Shown here piece by piece: positions 17,541 through 25,508 of a stretch of DNA of 64,000 nt. The stretch's first letter is position 1. Every line of letters begins with the position of its first letter. This stretch comes from Ignavibacteria bacterium (lineage in GTDB: Bacteria > Bacteroidota > Ignavibacteria > Tepidaquicellales > Tepidaquicellaceae): positions 558,001 through 622,000 of the forward strand of contig JADJYU010000001.1 in NCBI GenBank assembly GCA_016719565.1, read 5' to 3'. The notes under the pieces are model-generated. The model did not search any database, had not been told where the DNA came from, and saw only the letters and a program-made list of their open reading frames with translations. Position numbers and translations under genes: made by a program.

Positions 17541-18443
17541 TTATTCGTTTGGAAAGAAATTATAATCTCTAAAGATCAATTTGAAATTATCAGTTAAGAT
17601 ACAATCCTCAATTAATGTTCCTTTGTATTTGTCCTTCAGATCGCGCAGCTTTTGGCGGGCCTGATCATGACTAAGTCCTTTAACATTTCCAAGATAGTAC
17701 CAGTATTCATCCATGATCCGGGTTAATGAAAATGAATTTGGATAATTGTCGAAGTATTTATCGAACATATCCTGAAACAAACTCGTATCTTTTTGACCTT
17801 CGGTAAATTGTAACAAGGCTATATAAAATTGCGGACAATATTGTGAGTCTTTATACTTTTCAAGTATCTCCAGTCTGTAGTTGTATTGTTCTTCTCTTGT
17901 TGCATGTTTATATGGACCATGAAGTTCATCGAAGATCACCTTGTCTCCACCTTTCGGTTTACTGACAGCAAATGTAATTTCGTTTGATTCTAAGTCCTGA
18001 TAATCTGCAATAACTGTAAAGGTACCTGCTTTGAGAATATCGGATATATTGTAAATTAAATGTATATAAGTAACTAAAGAATCGCTTTCAGGTAAGAGGC
18101 AACTAAATATTCGTGCAGGCTCATAATTCTGGTTGTCAAACCTTAACCTTAATGAATCACCTTCTTTTATTGTAAACACAATTCCGGGTTTGGAAAATGG
18201 AAGGTTCATTAAATATGGCGCTTTAGAATTATTGTAAAGTTTCACCTTCAGCCAAATATCCTGATTGACTAAATACTCTTCGTACTCAGACTGTATTGTA
18301 AACTGTAAACTGTCATTTTTTAAATTAAATATTTCTACAGGTTGGTTACCTTTGAAAGTTGCGGTTTTATAATATCTAAAGATCATCAATGAGATCAATA
18401 ATACGAATATCAGTAACATGAATAATTTTGCTTTCCTTTTCAC
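17541..18443 (-). CDS. Membrane-anchored hypothetical protein
   Basis: A 300-residue protein. A single N-terminal hydrophobic helix (K-L-F-M-L-L-I-F-V-L-L-I-S-L-M-I-F) follows three basic residues, so it is an exported protein or signal-anchor. The middle is beta-rich (L-Q-F-T-I-Q-S-E-Y-E-E-Y-L-V-N-Q-D-I-W-L-K-V) and resembles an immunoglobulin-like fold. The C-terminal third is helical, with F-D-K-Y-F-D-N-Y-P-N-S. No family was recognised. It is a solitary gene. Confidence 0.6.
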   Translation of the reverse strand: MKRKAKLFMLLIFVLLISLMIFRYYKTATFKGNQPVEIFNLKNDSLQFTIQSEYEEYLVNQDIWLKVKLYNNSKAPYLMNLPFSKPGIVFTIKEGDSLRLRFDNQNYEPARIFSCLLPESDSLVTYIHLIYNISDILKAGTFTVIADYQDLESNEITFAVSKPKGGDKVIFDELHGPYKHATREEQYNYRLEILEKYKDSQYCPQFYIALLQFTEGQKDTSLFQDMFDKYFDNYPNSFSLTRIMDEYWYYLGNVKGLSHDQARQKLRDLKDKYKGTLIEDCILTDNFKLIFRDYNFFPNE

Positions 18444-18790
18444 ATTTAGTTGTAAGTTAAAAGTTGATGATTAAAAATGTAAGTTATAAGAGCAATATCA
18501 GATTCCTACAAATTAACAAACTATAAGGTTGATGGTAATCTACCTTATAGTGATCTTTGTACACAATTTAATTTTATCTGAGGTATCAGGAGTTATAATA
18601 TTTAAAAACACTAAATTAATTTTAGCTCATTGAAGTATCAAGGAAAATCCCGAAAGTGTATGAACCCCTGAGAATTGCTGCAGGTGAACAATAAGTCTTT
18701 ACTTATTTTGCAGGATTTTAATCACAGTCTTAGTAAAATAGTTCGTATGTCACCTAATGCGGGAATAAACAAAAATTTCTCTGCCGGATA
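18444..18790. other. Intergenic stretch with no gene
   Basis: About 350 bp, AT-rich. I see no open frame with coding character, no repeat shared with other parts of the window, and no attC-like arm. It separates the 3' end of a secreted-protein gene from the 5' end of the preceding minus-strand gene and should hold the latter's promoter. Confidence 0.5.
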
Positions 18791-19720
18791 TTATTTTACA
18801 AGCATCATTTTTCTTGTTACGGAAATTTCGCCATAAATACTCATTCTGTAAAAATATAATCCGCCGGGAAGTCTGCTGCCGTTCCAGTTGGTTTCATAAC
18901 TTCCTTCCGTGAGATTTTCATTTACCAGTGTCTCTATTTCATTTCCCAGAATATTAAAAACTGTTATACTGACTTTAGAAAATTTAGAAACGTCGAATCT
19001 GATTTTTGTTTCAGGATTAAAAGGATTGGGATAATTCTGATATAATTTAAATGATGCGGGGATTTCTAAACCCAAGTTAGTTATACCGATCACGGAATTT
19101 GTATCCCCATAAATTACGCCGTTAATACGGCAGCCTTTGAGCTGATAAAGGACAGAACCAAAAGTATAACCTTCACCGTAACTGGTAAGTCCAAAATCCT
19201 TTGCAAATGATCTTGCAACCAAGGGTCCGCTCTGTCCTCCTAAAATATAATATCTGAAGGTTTTATTTTTAGTCTGATAATTATTAAAAATTGTAACATC
19301 ACCTGTATCTGCACAAGTGAAAGGCAATGAACAATTTCTTAATGTATCATTTATTCTGACAGCAAAGCTGTCAAGCAGCCATTCGTATTGGTAAAAAGGA
19401 CAACTGTTAGAGGCCTCATACTGATATAGACTTCCTGTATTGCTATCAAGCCGAACCCATTTATTATAATAATGATAAGGAAAATTACTTAGAAAGAAAT
19501 ATTTTTTATTACCAATCATTGTGTCTTTTGTAATTTCACCTCTGCTCATATAGTAATTAACATTACTGCCGGACCTGTCAGTGACCAGATAAGAGTAATA
19601 GTTCCCAACGGATAATGGAAAATATTTAATGGCGGAAGTATCAACGGCTTTAAGCTGATTTGAACAAAAAAATATTAACAGTATAAGGAAAAGAAAATTA
19701 GCTTTTGACATTATAAACAC
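18791..19720 (-). CDS. Secreted protein with type IX secretion (T9SS) sorting domain
   Basis: A 309-residue protein with a signal peptide (A-N-F-L-F-L-I-L-L-I-F-F-C). The last ~80 residues are a type A sorting domain: N-Y-P-N-P-F-N-P-E-T-K-I-R-F starts it, L-P-G-G-L-Y-F-Y-R-M comes late, and it ends K-M-M-L-V-K. Such domains direct export across the outer membrane by the type IX system, followed by removal or cell-surface anchoring. The middle domain (Y-F-P-L-S-V-G-N-Y-Y-S-Y-L-V near residue 34) is beta-rich and not assigned to a family. It is a solitary gene. Confidence 0.88.
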   Translation of the reverse strand: MFIMSKANFLFLILLIFFCSNQLKAVDTSAIKYFPLSVGNYYSYLVTDRSGSNVNYYMSRGEITKDTMIGNKKYFFLSNFPYHYYNKWVRLDSNTGSLYQYEASNSCPFYQYEWLLDSFAVRINDTLRNCSLPFTCADTGDVTIFNNYQTKNKTFRYYILGGQSGPLVARSFAKDFGLTSYGEGYTFGSVLYQLKGCRINGVIYGDTNSVIGITNLGLEIPASFKLYQNYPNPFNPETKIRFDVSKFSKVSITVFNILGNEIETLVNENLTEGSYETNWNGSRLPGGLYFYRMSIYGEISVTRKMMLVK

Positions 19721-20100
19721 CTTTCAATTTTTTACTATGTTTATATTCAGTTACATTTTTGATTCAAAGTATAATTTGACTATTATTGAAGATTTAATTT
19801 TGAAAATGTCAGTTAATTTAACAGCAGAATCAGAGGGATTATCTGCCCCCATTACATTTTATCGCTTTTACAAAGGTTGGAATCTGAATGTGATTATTTA
19901 TTTTTTCGGGTTCTTTAATTTTTATGAACTTATACATTATTTTCAGTAAATCAAATAGAATAAATCGGATTGAGGGAAATACGGATTGCTCTGGTAATTA
20001 AAGCGGGTTATTTTTGAAATTGTTGTAAGTAACTAACGGAAATTTTGTTTAATGTTTTCAAATTCATAATACTTTGTTCTAGAAGCTTTAAGAGGTATTT

Positions 20101-20829
20101 CTAATGTTCCGAGACATTATAAATTACCGGCATTTGTCCTTTCCACTTTCTCCAGATCCCGGTATCAGAAATAAGCCCTGCCATAAAATGCGCAACATTT
20201 ATGCGGCTTGTTTTCCCCGCATTAAAGATCGCGCTTCTCGTAGGTGATTTATGCAAAGAGTATTCAGTTACTTTTTCTTCATCTGTTAAATTGTCAGGAC
20301 GCACAATCGCCCATTCAATAAATGGATTTTTCTGTCCGGCATTTACTCTTAAATAGTCTGCCGCCATTTCATTGTCAATATGCGGCGGCAGTAATAATCT
20401 GAGCAGACCTAACACAATTTTTTGTCCGAAAGAGATCCGCTCGTTTAAATCTCTGTTACAATTACCGGCTGTATTCATTAGCACAAACCTGACCGGTGTA
20501 GAAGGAGAATTTTTTTGAATCGCTTCGCAAAGTAACCTCACCGAATCAGTGACAAGTCTTTTCGGTTTTCCGAATATTCCTTTAAAAGTAAGATTGTGTC
20601 CTAGACAACAAGCTGCAGACTGACAGTCAGCGATGTATCCCGACATTTCTTCAACGCTGATATCCGTAATGTTCCTTTTGATGATTGTTAAATTTTCATT
20701 GCCGGTCCAATGGTCAGGAATGTTACCTGCTGATCGAATTATTATTTTAACCTTTTGATCTGACGTTAATAATTGTTCAACTAACAATTTTCCTGTAGCT
20801 CCGCTGGCTCCAATAATTAATGTCGTCAT
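20101..20829 (-). CDS. NAD(P)-binding SDR/NmrA-like epimerase family protein
   Basis: A 242-residue atypical short-chain dehydrogenase. The N-terminal L-I-I-G-A-S-G-A-T-G-K-L-L motif is the G-x-x-G-x-x-G cofactor loop of SDR-a5/NAD(P)H-binding proteins. I-I-R-S-A-G follows at the end of the second strand. A-I-V-R-P-D-N-L-T near residue 195 corresponds to the conserved R-P-x-x-L segment. No classical Y-x-x-x-K catalytic pair is obvious, which is common in this subgroup. It is probably an oxidoreductase or NAD(P)-sensing protein with unknown substrate. Confidence 0.8.
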   Translation of the reverse strand: MTTLIIGASGATGKLLVEQLLTSDQKVKIIIRSAGNIPDHWTGNENLTIIKRNITDISVEEMSGYIADCQSAACCLGHNLTFKGIFGKPKRLVTDSVRLLCEAIQKNSPSTPVRFVLMNTAGNCNRDLNERISFGQKIVLGLLRLLLPPHIDNEMAADYLRVNAGQKNPFIEWAIVRPDNLTDEEKVTEYSLHKSPTRSAIFNAGKTSRINVAHFMAGLISDTGIWRKWKGQMPVIYNVSEH

Positions 20830-20880
20830 AAAATTATTTATTCGCTGATGCTATTTTCGCCAAACCTGCTTTAAGCCAAA

Positions 20881-20917
20881 CTAACTATTAACTACTAACT
20901 ATTAACTACTAACTATT
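20881..20917. repeat. 14-bp tandem repeat upstream of the SDR gene
   Basis: Two full copies of CTAACTATTAACTA and one partial copy, ending three bases before the stop of the baeRF-like gene. The unit itself contains a TAACTA/CTAACT motif. Period and copy number (about 2.6) match the unrelated array at 13198-13235. Confidence 0.85.
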
Positions 20918-20919
20918 TT

Positions 20920-21999
20920 TTAGTATCTCGTTTTCAGTACAATATCCCCAATCTCTTTGATTTCGTCCTGTGCAGTAAAAAATACTCTGCCTTTTTTAGA
21001 TAATACTTCCCATGCAATGTTACTTGTGATATCTTCTATAACATTTACTTTGGTTCTGTCGTCTGTTATTTCAAATGTCCTGTCACTTGTCATAAGCACA
21101 GGCTGAGAAAAATCCTGATGAACTATTAATAAATCACCGCGGCCATCAACTGATGCCTGAAAAATTTCCTGTAAATCAGTCAAAATAGTGCTTTGTGAAC
21201 CCGCTTCTTTTATTTCTTCAATAGCGTCAGCTCTGCGGTCATGCTGCAATTTCTCAACTAATTCCCAACCCTGTTTTGCTATATTATGTCCGGCTGTATT
21301 ATTATAGTCAATGCTTGAGTATCCAATATAAATTGATGGTTTATCTGCAACCTGCATCAAACGGCTGTAATTGTCTTCCGTGCAAATCACAACACATTTC
21401 AAACCTGTCTCGTTATTCAGCCTCACAACGGCTTTATCTACTTTATTTAAAAACTCACGAACTAAGTCATCATGATGTTTTGAATCGCTTGTCTTTTCAG
21501 GATTAGTATTGAAATGCTGACTTTCTGAAAACGGGAAATCATCATTTTTAATCTCATCTATTATTCCGTCATTGATTGTGTTATATATGTTCACTCCGCT
21601 TTGTGATAATAAAAGTGTATAATACTCTTCGCTTCTGTTGCATAATTTTATCAAAGAACGAACATTAAATGTATCTGATATATGTACACTGTTTTCCTTT
21701 ACCGGCCAATTAGATTTTATTATCTCTTTAGTGTCGTTGGAAAGATAGATGTGCAGACTGTCCAGATTATAATTTACATTTATTTCACTTTCAATTTCTG
21801 AAAGCCGCTTTAACAATTGCTCTGATGGTTTTTCGCCAAATTCGCTTACCACTCTTTTTTCAGCTTCCTTCAGAAGATTTTTTAACTGAACCGCATCCTG
21901 TGCGTTATCCGGATGAGTTCTGTGAGTGTTTAGTGAAACAGTTACGCAAGGAGTGTTTTTTTCTGATGCTAATTTATCTAATTTTTGTCTGTTTGTCAT
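20920..21999 (-). CDS. baeRF (archaeo-eukaryotic release-factor-like) family protein
   Basis: A 359-residue cytoplasmic protein. The N terminus (P-C-V-T-V-S-L-N-T-H-R-T-H-P-D-N) and the domain order of strand-rich N-terminal, middle (V-V-I-C-T-E-D-N-Y) and C-terminal segments (G-R-G-D-L-L-I-V-H-Q-D-F) resemble the bacterial branch of eRF1-like proteins, family 3. These are thought to act in ribosome rescue or translation-linked conflict. Assignment rests on the remembered family pattern, not on a search. It is a solitary gene. Confidence 0.6.
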   Translation of the reverse strand: MTNRQKLDKLASEKNTPCVTVSLNTHRTHPDNAQDAVQLKNLLKEAEKRVVSEFGEKPSEQLLKRLSEIESEINVNYNLDSLHIYLSNDTKEIIKSNWPVKENSVHISDTFNVRSLIKLCNRSEEYYTLLLSQSGVNIYNTINDGIIDEIKNDDFPFSESQHFNTNPEKTSDSKHHDDLVREFLNKVDKAVVRLNNETGLKCVVICTEDNYSRLMQVADKPSIYIGYSSIDYNNTAGHNIAKQGWELVEKLQHDRRADAIEEIKEAGSQSTILTDLQEIFQASVDGRGDLLIVHQDFSQPVLMTSDRTFEITDDRTKVNVIEDITSNIAWEVLSKKGRVFFTAQDEIKEIGDIVLKTRY

Positions 22000-22239
22000 A
22001 ATTGTTTTTTTAATTAACTTAATTTCCTACTCTGTCGAATTTTCGGATTACTTCCCTTTTAAATGTCAGGTCATTGTGATATTGATATGGTATTGATAAC
22101 TTCGTCTGGTGAATTTCTGTAGTGATAGAGGTCAGATAAACAATGCTTATATAGAATATAGTCATTCTGAACTAAAGAAATTTAGTCTGACTTATACAAA
22201 AGATTTGATTTATTGCAATTCATACATTTAATTTTAACC

Positions 22240-22266
22240 TTCCTGAGTCTGTTGTTAGCGGTTCGT
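22240..22266 (-). other. attC-like right arm at the 3' end of the cupin gene
   Basis: On the plus strand the sequence ends in TTGTTAGCGGTTCG a few bases outside the cupin stop codon. The same terminal string appears at the well-formed attC-like site 63412-63521. The matching arm to the left is too weak to call; a faint TAACTTCGTCTGGTG lies near 22096. It may be the remains of a cassette end. Confidence 0.45.
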
Positions 22267-22269
22267 GCT

Positions 22270-22761
22270 TTAATATTGGTCGTCAGCTTTCAATGGTGCG
22301 CCAACAACTTTCATATCATGGTCTGAAAAAACCTTTGCGATTTCTTCTTTTGTTGGCGGAGATGTCCATTTGTCCGTAACCTTAAAAAATGCTTCCATCT
22401 TTCCTGATGGCAAATAAGAAACTATCATCTTTCCTTTTTCTGTCAATTGAATAAAAGTGTGTTGCACATTTCTTGGAAGGAAAATTGTGTCGCCTGTTTT
22501 CATTTGATATTTGTCATCACCTACTTGAAACAGATATTCTCCTTCAATAACATAAAACCATTCGTCTTGAAAAGGATGAATATGCAAAGGAGGTCCGCCA
22601 TTTGGTGTTAATCCGGTTTGCTCAAACACAGCTAAATCATTTTCAGTGTCAGTTCCGGAAATTTTTATGTCTAAGTTATTTAGAGTGATTCCTTTCATTT
22701 TGTAGTGTTCACCAAATCTGGCTTCACCTGCCTTTACTTTGAATCCTTTTTCTGTTCTCAT
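22270..22761 (-). CDS. Cupin-domain protein
   Basis: A 163-residue single-domain cupin. Motif 1 is P-P-L-H-I-H-P-F-Q-D-E-W-F-Y-V-I-E-G (G(X)5HXH(X)3,4E(X)6G form), with metal ligands His, His and Glu. Motif 2 is G-D-T-I-F-L-P-R-N-V-Q-H-T-F. Cupins include dioxygenases, isomerases and sugar-binding proteins; nothing here selects one. It is a solitary minus-strand gene flanked on both sides by attC-like arms, so it is probably an old cassette. Confidence 0.85.
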   Translation of the reverse strand: MRTEKGFKVKAGEARFGEHYKMKGITLNNLDIKISGTDTENDLAVFEQTGLTPNGGPPLHIHPFQDEWFYVIEGEYLFQVGDDKYQMKTGDTIFLPRNVQHTFIQLTEKGKMIVSYLPSGKMEAFFKVTDKWTSPPTKEEIAKVFSDHDMKVVGAPLKADDQY

Positions 22762-23210
22762 AAAAATGTTGGTTTTGATTTTAGTAAAAACGCTTAATGG
22801 AAAGAGTGCAAAGTGCCGATAAAATAAATGTTACTCGTTTCATTTTACTCCTAATTAAGTTATCAGTACGTTTATTATAGTCTATTCAAGTATGCATTGT
22901 TGCATTAACAGACCGCTAACATTTTACGGCTTGGTGAAGATTGCGATTTTCAGTGCCAACTTTAATATAAAACTCTAAGTTTATAAACACAAAAAACAGT
23001 CATACAAAGCACTGCACTACTACTTTTTCCAAGTCATTGTTTATGCCAGTGCCTTCATTTTCATATTAACATTTTCTTGTCGAGTCAAGTATTAATTTTT
23101 CTAAAAGGTTCTGATATCGTTTTATGCGTTCGTGGTTTTTCTTCTGTTAAAAAAATTTGTTTAATAATTTTAGTAATATAATAGTAAGAATGCAAAATTA
23201 AACTTCGTAT
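22762..23210. other. Gene-free stretch with an attC-like left arm
   Basis: At 22915 the plus strand reads GCTAACATTTTACGGCTTGG followed by TGAAGATTGCGATTTTCAGTG. This matches the left arm of the full attC-like sites further right (GCTAAC, then GGCTTGGCGAAG, then GGGATTTTTAGCAC). The corresponding right arm next to the gene at 23211 is not visible. The remaining sequence is AT-rich with no coding frame. Confidence 0.55.
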
Positions 23211-23579
23211 TTAGTTTTTGTTTTTATAAAGCGACTTTATACACCACGAAGCCATCACAATATGCGCAATGACAGCAGGCCATAACGCAATTCCTGTCAG
23301 GTCTTCCTGAAGTCCGGCATATCCAAGTATAAATGCTGCAGCCGGATTGTAAAATAATAAAGCAATGACCAAACCAACTGCGTTCTCATTTTTTCGTGAA
23401 AGCCAGCACGCAATAGCAAGTGAAACCAAAGCTGCCCCGGCTACCCTGGCGATTATTATGCCAAGCGGATCTGTTAAAGGTGAACCGAGTAAAACCTGAA
23501 CAATCAATGACGGCAGTATCATCAGAGCCAGACCTGTAGAACCTTCTAAAATTGAAGTTACTGTAAGCAGTCTTTTCAT
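23211..23579 (-). CDS. Small four-helix membrane protein
   Basis: A 122-residue protein made almost wholly of hydrophobic helices: L-A-L-M-I-L-P-S-L-I-V-Q-V-L-L, V-A-G-A-A-L-V-S-L-A-I-A-C-W-L, V-I-A-L-L-F-Y-N-P-A-A-A-F-I-L-G and W-P-A-V-I-A-H-I-V-M-A. It is an inner-membrane protein. The Y-N-P-A-A-A segment recurs in an unnamed family of bacterial small membrane proteins. The function is unknown. Confidence 0.65.
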   Translation of the reverse strand: MKRLLTVTSILEGSTGLALMILPSLIVQVLLGSPLTDPLGIIIARVAGAALVSLAIACWLSRKNENAVGLVIALLFYNPAAAFILGYAGLQEDLTGIALWPAVIAHIVMASWCIKSLYKNKN

Positions 23580-23763
23580 AGAGCGGAGGTTTTTTTTAAT
23601 TGTTATGCTGTTAAAAGAAATTTCTTAGAATCGGCAGTGTAGTATTCTCTGCACTCACTGCCGTGCTTAGATCTTGTGTTACAAAAAATCGATACTGCTA
23701 ATATTTACATCGGGTGTAAGTTCTCAGATGTGTATTAAAATCAGGGGCATTACTATATTCATA

Positions 23764-24108
23764 CTATAATAATTTTAATGACACGGCAACAATGAAAAGA
23801 CAAAGAATCAACAGAAGTAAAGACGGCATTCGCTTTTGCCAGGGATTGCCGGCTTTAAAATGAAAATATTGAGCCGATACCATAAGAAAAGCCAGAAGCA
23901 GGGCAGGGATCAGCACTAAATCCGGATACCAAATTCCTGCAACAAGTAAAGTAGATAAAGCTATTTTACTTGCCCCAACGATATTACGGATTAAGTCACT
24001 TAAGCCATATTGTTTAAATTCTTTTTCGACATTGTAGAATCGAAACACCCATACAATTACTATTGAAACAGCAACTATAATTTGAGCGATGATGGAGTAA
24101 GTAGTCAT
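23764..24108 (-). CDS. DoxX-like membrane protein
   Basis: A 114-residue protein with four predicted membrane helices. The first helix I-I-A-Q-I-I-V-A-V-S-I-V-I-V-W-V-F-R is followed by an amphipathic segment with K-E-F-K-Q-Y-G-L. The third is P-A-L-L-L-A-F-L-M-V-S-A, after which F-H-F-K-A-G-N-P appears. This pattern fits the small DoxX_2 family, which is related to quinone- and oxidative-stress-linked membrane proteins. It is a solitary gene directly downstream of an integrase relic. Confidence 0.65.
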   Translation of the reverse strand: MTTYSIIAQIIVAVSIVIVWVFRFYNVEKEFKQYGLSDLIRNIVGASKIALSTLLVAGIWYPDLVLIPALLLAFLMVSAQYFHFKAGNPWQKRMPSLLLLILCLFIVAVSLKLL

Positions 24109-24129
24109 TTGTTTTAGTTATAAGTTTTA

Positions 24130-24411
24130 TTGATGTTTTTATTATTCTATATGCCGATGCTGAAGACCTTGTCTGATTATTGTGTCGCCTTCCGGTCAAA
24201 TGAGTTGCAAACGAATGTTTTAAGGAATTCACACTTCCATTGTTTTATTACCGCTTTTAATTTCGTACGCTTTAAAATCCCTTTTTCTACTCACATTGTA
24301 TATCCCGTCATTTGTCCCTCAAATAAATATTCTTTCGTAGTTATACTTTTTGAAATAGTCTCTCAAAAGTCTTTTCATAAGTGCTGAGGATTCCGCTATC
24401 ATATGTTTCCG
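24130..24411 (-). pseudogene. Decayed tyrosine recombinase (integrase) catalytic-domain fragment
   Basis: Pieces of one recombinase appear in order in shifting frames on the minus strand. A-E-S-S-A-L-M-K-R-L-L-R-D-Y-F-K-K-Y matches the segment before box II. K-E-Y-L-F-E-G-Q follows. L-K-H-S-F-A-T-H-L-T is the H-x-x-R-region box II signature (canonical L-R-H-S-F-A-T-H-L-L). A short E-G-D-T-I-I-R-Q-G-L-Q-H-R-H piece follows. The box II Arg is replaced by Lys, the G-H-x-x-x-x-T-T and final Tyr region is gone, and at least two frameshifts are needed. About 200 N-terminal residues are missing. It is a relic of a XerC/D- or integron-type integrase; the type cannot be decided from this fragment. Confidence 0.7.
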
Positions 24412-24425
24412 TCATGTTAAACACA

Positions 24426-24474
24426 GTTGTAAAATAATTTATTACTAAAATAATTTCAATTATAATTTGTGATG
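24426..24474 (-). promoter_or_regulatory. Promoter/palindrome element, copy 1 (imperfect)
   Basis: One of three related intergenic blocks. On the minus strand it has a conserved CACAAATTATAATTG, then a degenerate -7 box (TATTTTAG), then a degenerate TTTGTAA-N9-TTACAAA palindrome with one arm altered. It lies 15 bp upstream of the integrase relic and 320 bp before the DoxX gene. See the copies at 31373 and 36151. Confidence 0.5.
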
Positions 24475-24617
24475 ATTTGTCAATGGTTTGGCGATCATCA
24501 TTTTTATGTCCAGCTTGATCAGTTTAAAGATATTCGGGTAACTGGTTAACCGGACCACCGCATTATATTATTAAGATCTAAAATTATCAGTAAGGTCATA
24601 TCAATGAGTAAGACATT

Positions 24618-25274
24618 TCAAAGTGATACTCTTTTCTTTACCGGCATTCTGTTTCTCATTAACACCATTATAATTGTAAGTAATCCTGATACCAGTAATC
24701 CAATGTCCTCAATAATCCCAAAACTAAATGCAGCTGTAAAGCCAACGATTGACCATGCAAAAGGAATTATAAGAATGGTAAGTGGACATTTCCTGTCACT
24801 CAGAAGTAATAACCCGAATGTTAAAATCGTAGTAGGACATGGCAGACCAAAAGTCGGGGAATAAGGATAGACATGCCCAAAAGAATATCCCAAAACAGGA
24901 TAAATAATCAGAGCAAATAAAATCAGAATGATGCCTGTAATTCCATAACCGTCATAACGAAAGTTAAAAGAAAGTTTGTTTTGAAAAACTCCGAATGTTA
25001 AAAACAAAATACTCTGAAGAATAAATACAACTCCAAATAAATAAGCTGCATTGTTGATTTCGGTAAAATAATAAAGTTGGTAAACAACTCCCATCCACAA
25101 CCAAAAGAATGCAAGTAATCCGCTGATAATTTTGTCAGATTTCGCAGTGGGTCTGAATGTCAGATAAATGACAATAATGGATAACATGTAAAATACAATC
25201 TGCATAGGAAATACACCCTGATTGTAATTTTTAAAGATCTCTAAAAATTGGTCAGCAGTAAATGGAGTTTTCAT
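24618..25274 (-). CDS. DUF6064-like membrane protein
   Basis: A 218-residue protein with about six hydrophobic helices. The N-terminal F-T-A-D-Q-F-L-E-I-F-K-N-Y-N-Q-G-V-F-P-M-Q segment precedes the first helix, and W-L-W-M-G-V-V-Y-Q-L-Y-Y-F appears near residue 57. F-G-L-P-C-P-T-T-I-L-T-F-G-L-L near residue 142 is also characteristic. These match what I recall of the DUF6064 family. It is an integral membrane protein of unknown function. Confidence 0.7.
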   Translation of the reverse strand: MKTPFTADQFLEIFKNYNQGVFPMQIVFYMLSIIVIYLTFRPTAKSDKIISGLLAFFWLWMGVVYQLYYFTEINNAAYLFGVVFILQSILFLTFGVFQNKLSFNFRYDGYGITGIILILFALIIYPVLGYSFGHVYPYSPTFGLPCPTTILTFGLLLLSDRKCPLTILIIPFAWSIVGFTAAFSFGIIEDIGLLVSGLLTIIMVLMRNRMPVKKRVSL

Positions 25275-25411
25275 ATTGAAGCATATTAATCATTAGCTGC
25301 AAAATATTTAGATAGAATGTTAAAGTAAATTACGGAAGTCAAATATCAGGCTGATAATTTTCAAAATGAACTGCGCCACGGAAAAATCTCTTTACTCCTA
25401 CACGGTTGATC

Positions 25412-25508
25412 GCAGTTTAATATCCACCTGCCGCTCTTAACTTTTATCTCTGAACCTTCAGCTAAAAATACTGAATAGGGTTTTGCAATGTCAGGAATTC
25501 AAATTCCT
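25412..25508 (-). pseudogene. 3' remnant of a second DUF2071 gene
   Basis: On the minus strand the sequence reads E-E-F-E-F-L-T-L-Q-N-P in one frame, then after a shift S-V-F-L-A-E-G-S-E-I-K-V-K-S-G-R. That is the C-terminal end of the intact DUF2071 gene (27185-27895), whose last residues are F-L-A-E-G-S-E-I-K-V-K-S-G-R-Q-I. About 90 bp are shared at the DNA level with scattered changes. It begins directly after the stop of the DUF6056 gene. It records an old duplication or cassette fusion. Confidence 0.75.

Noticed and set aside
19737..19949. Plus-strand 70-codon frame beside the T9SS gene
   Set aside because: Highly AT-rich, F/Y/I/N composition typical of chance frames, no motif and no homologous partner in the window.
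24604..24864. Plus-strand frame opposite the DUF6064 gene
   Set aside because: Antisense shadow of a membrane-protein gene with clear helices on the minus strand.
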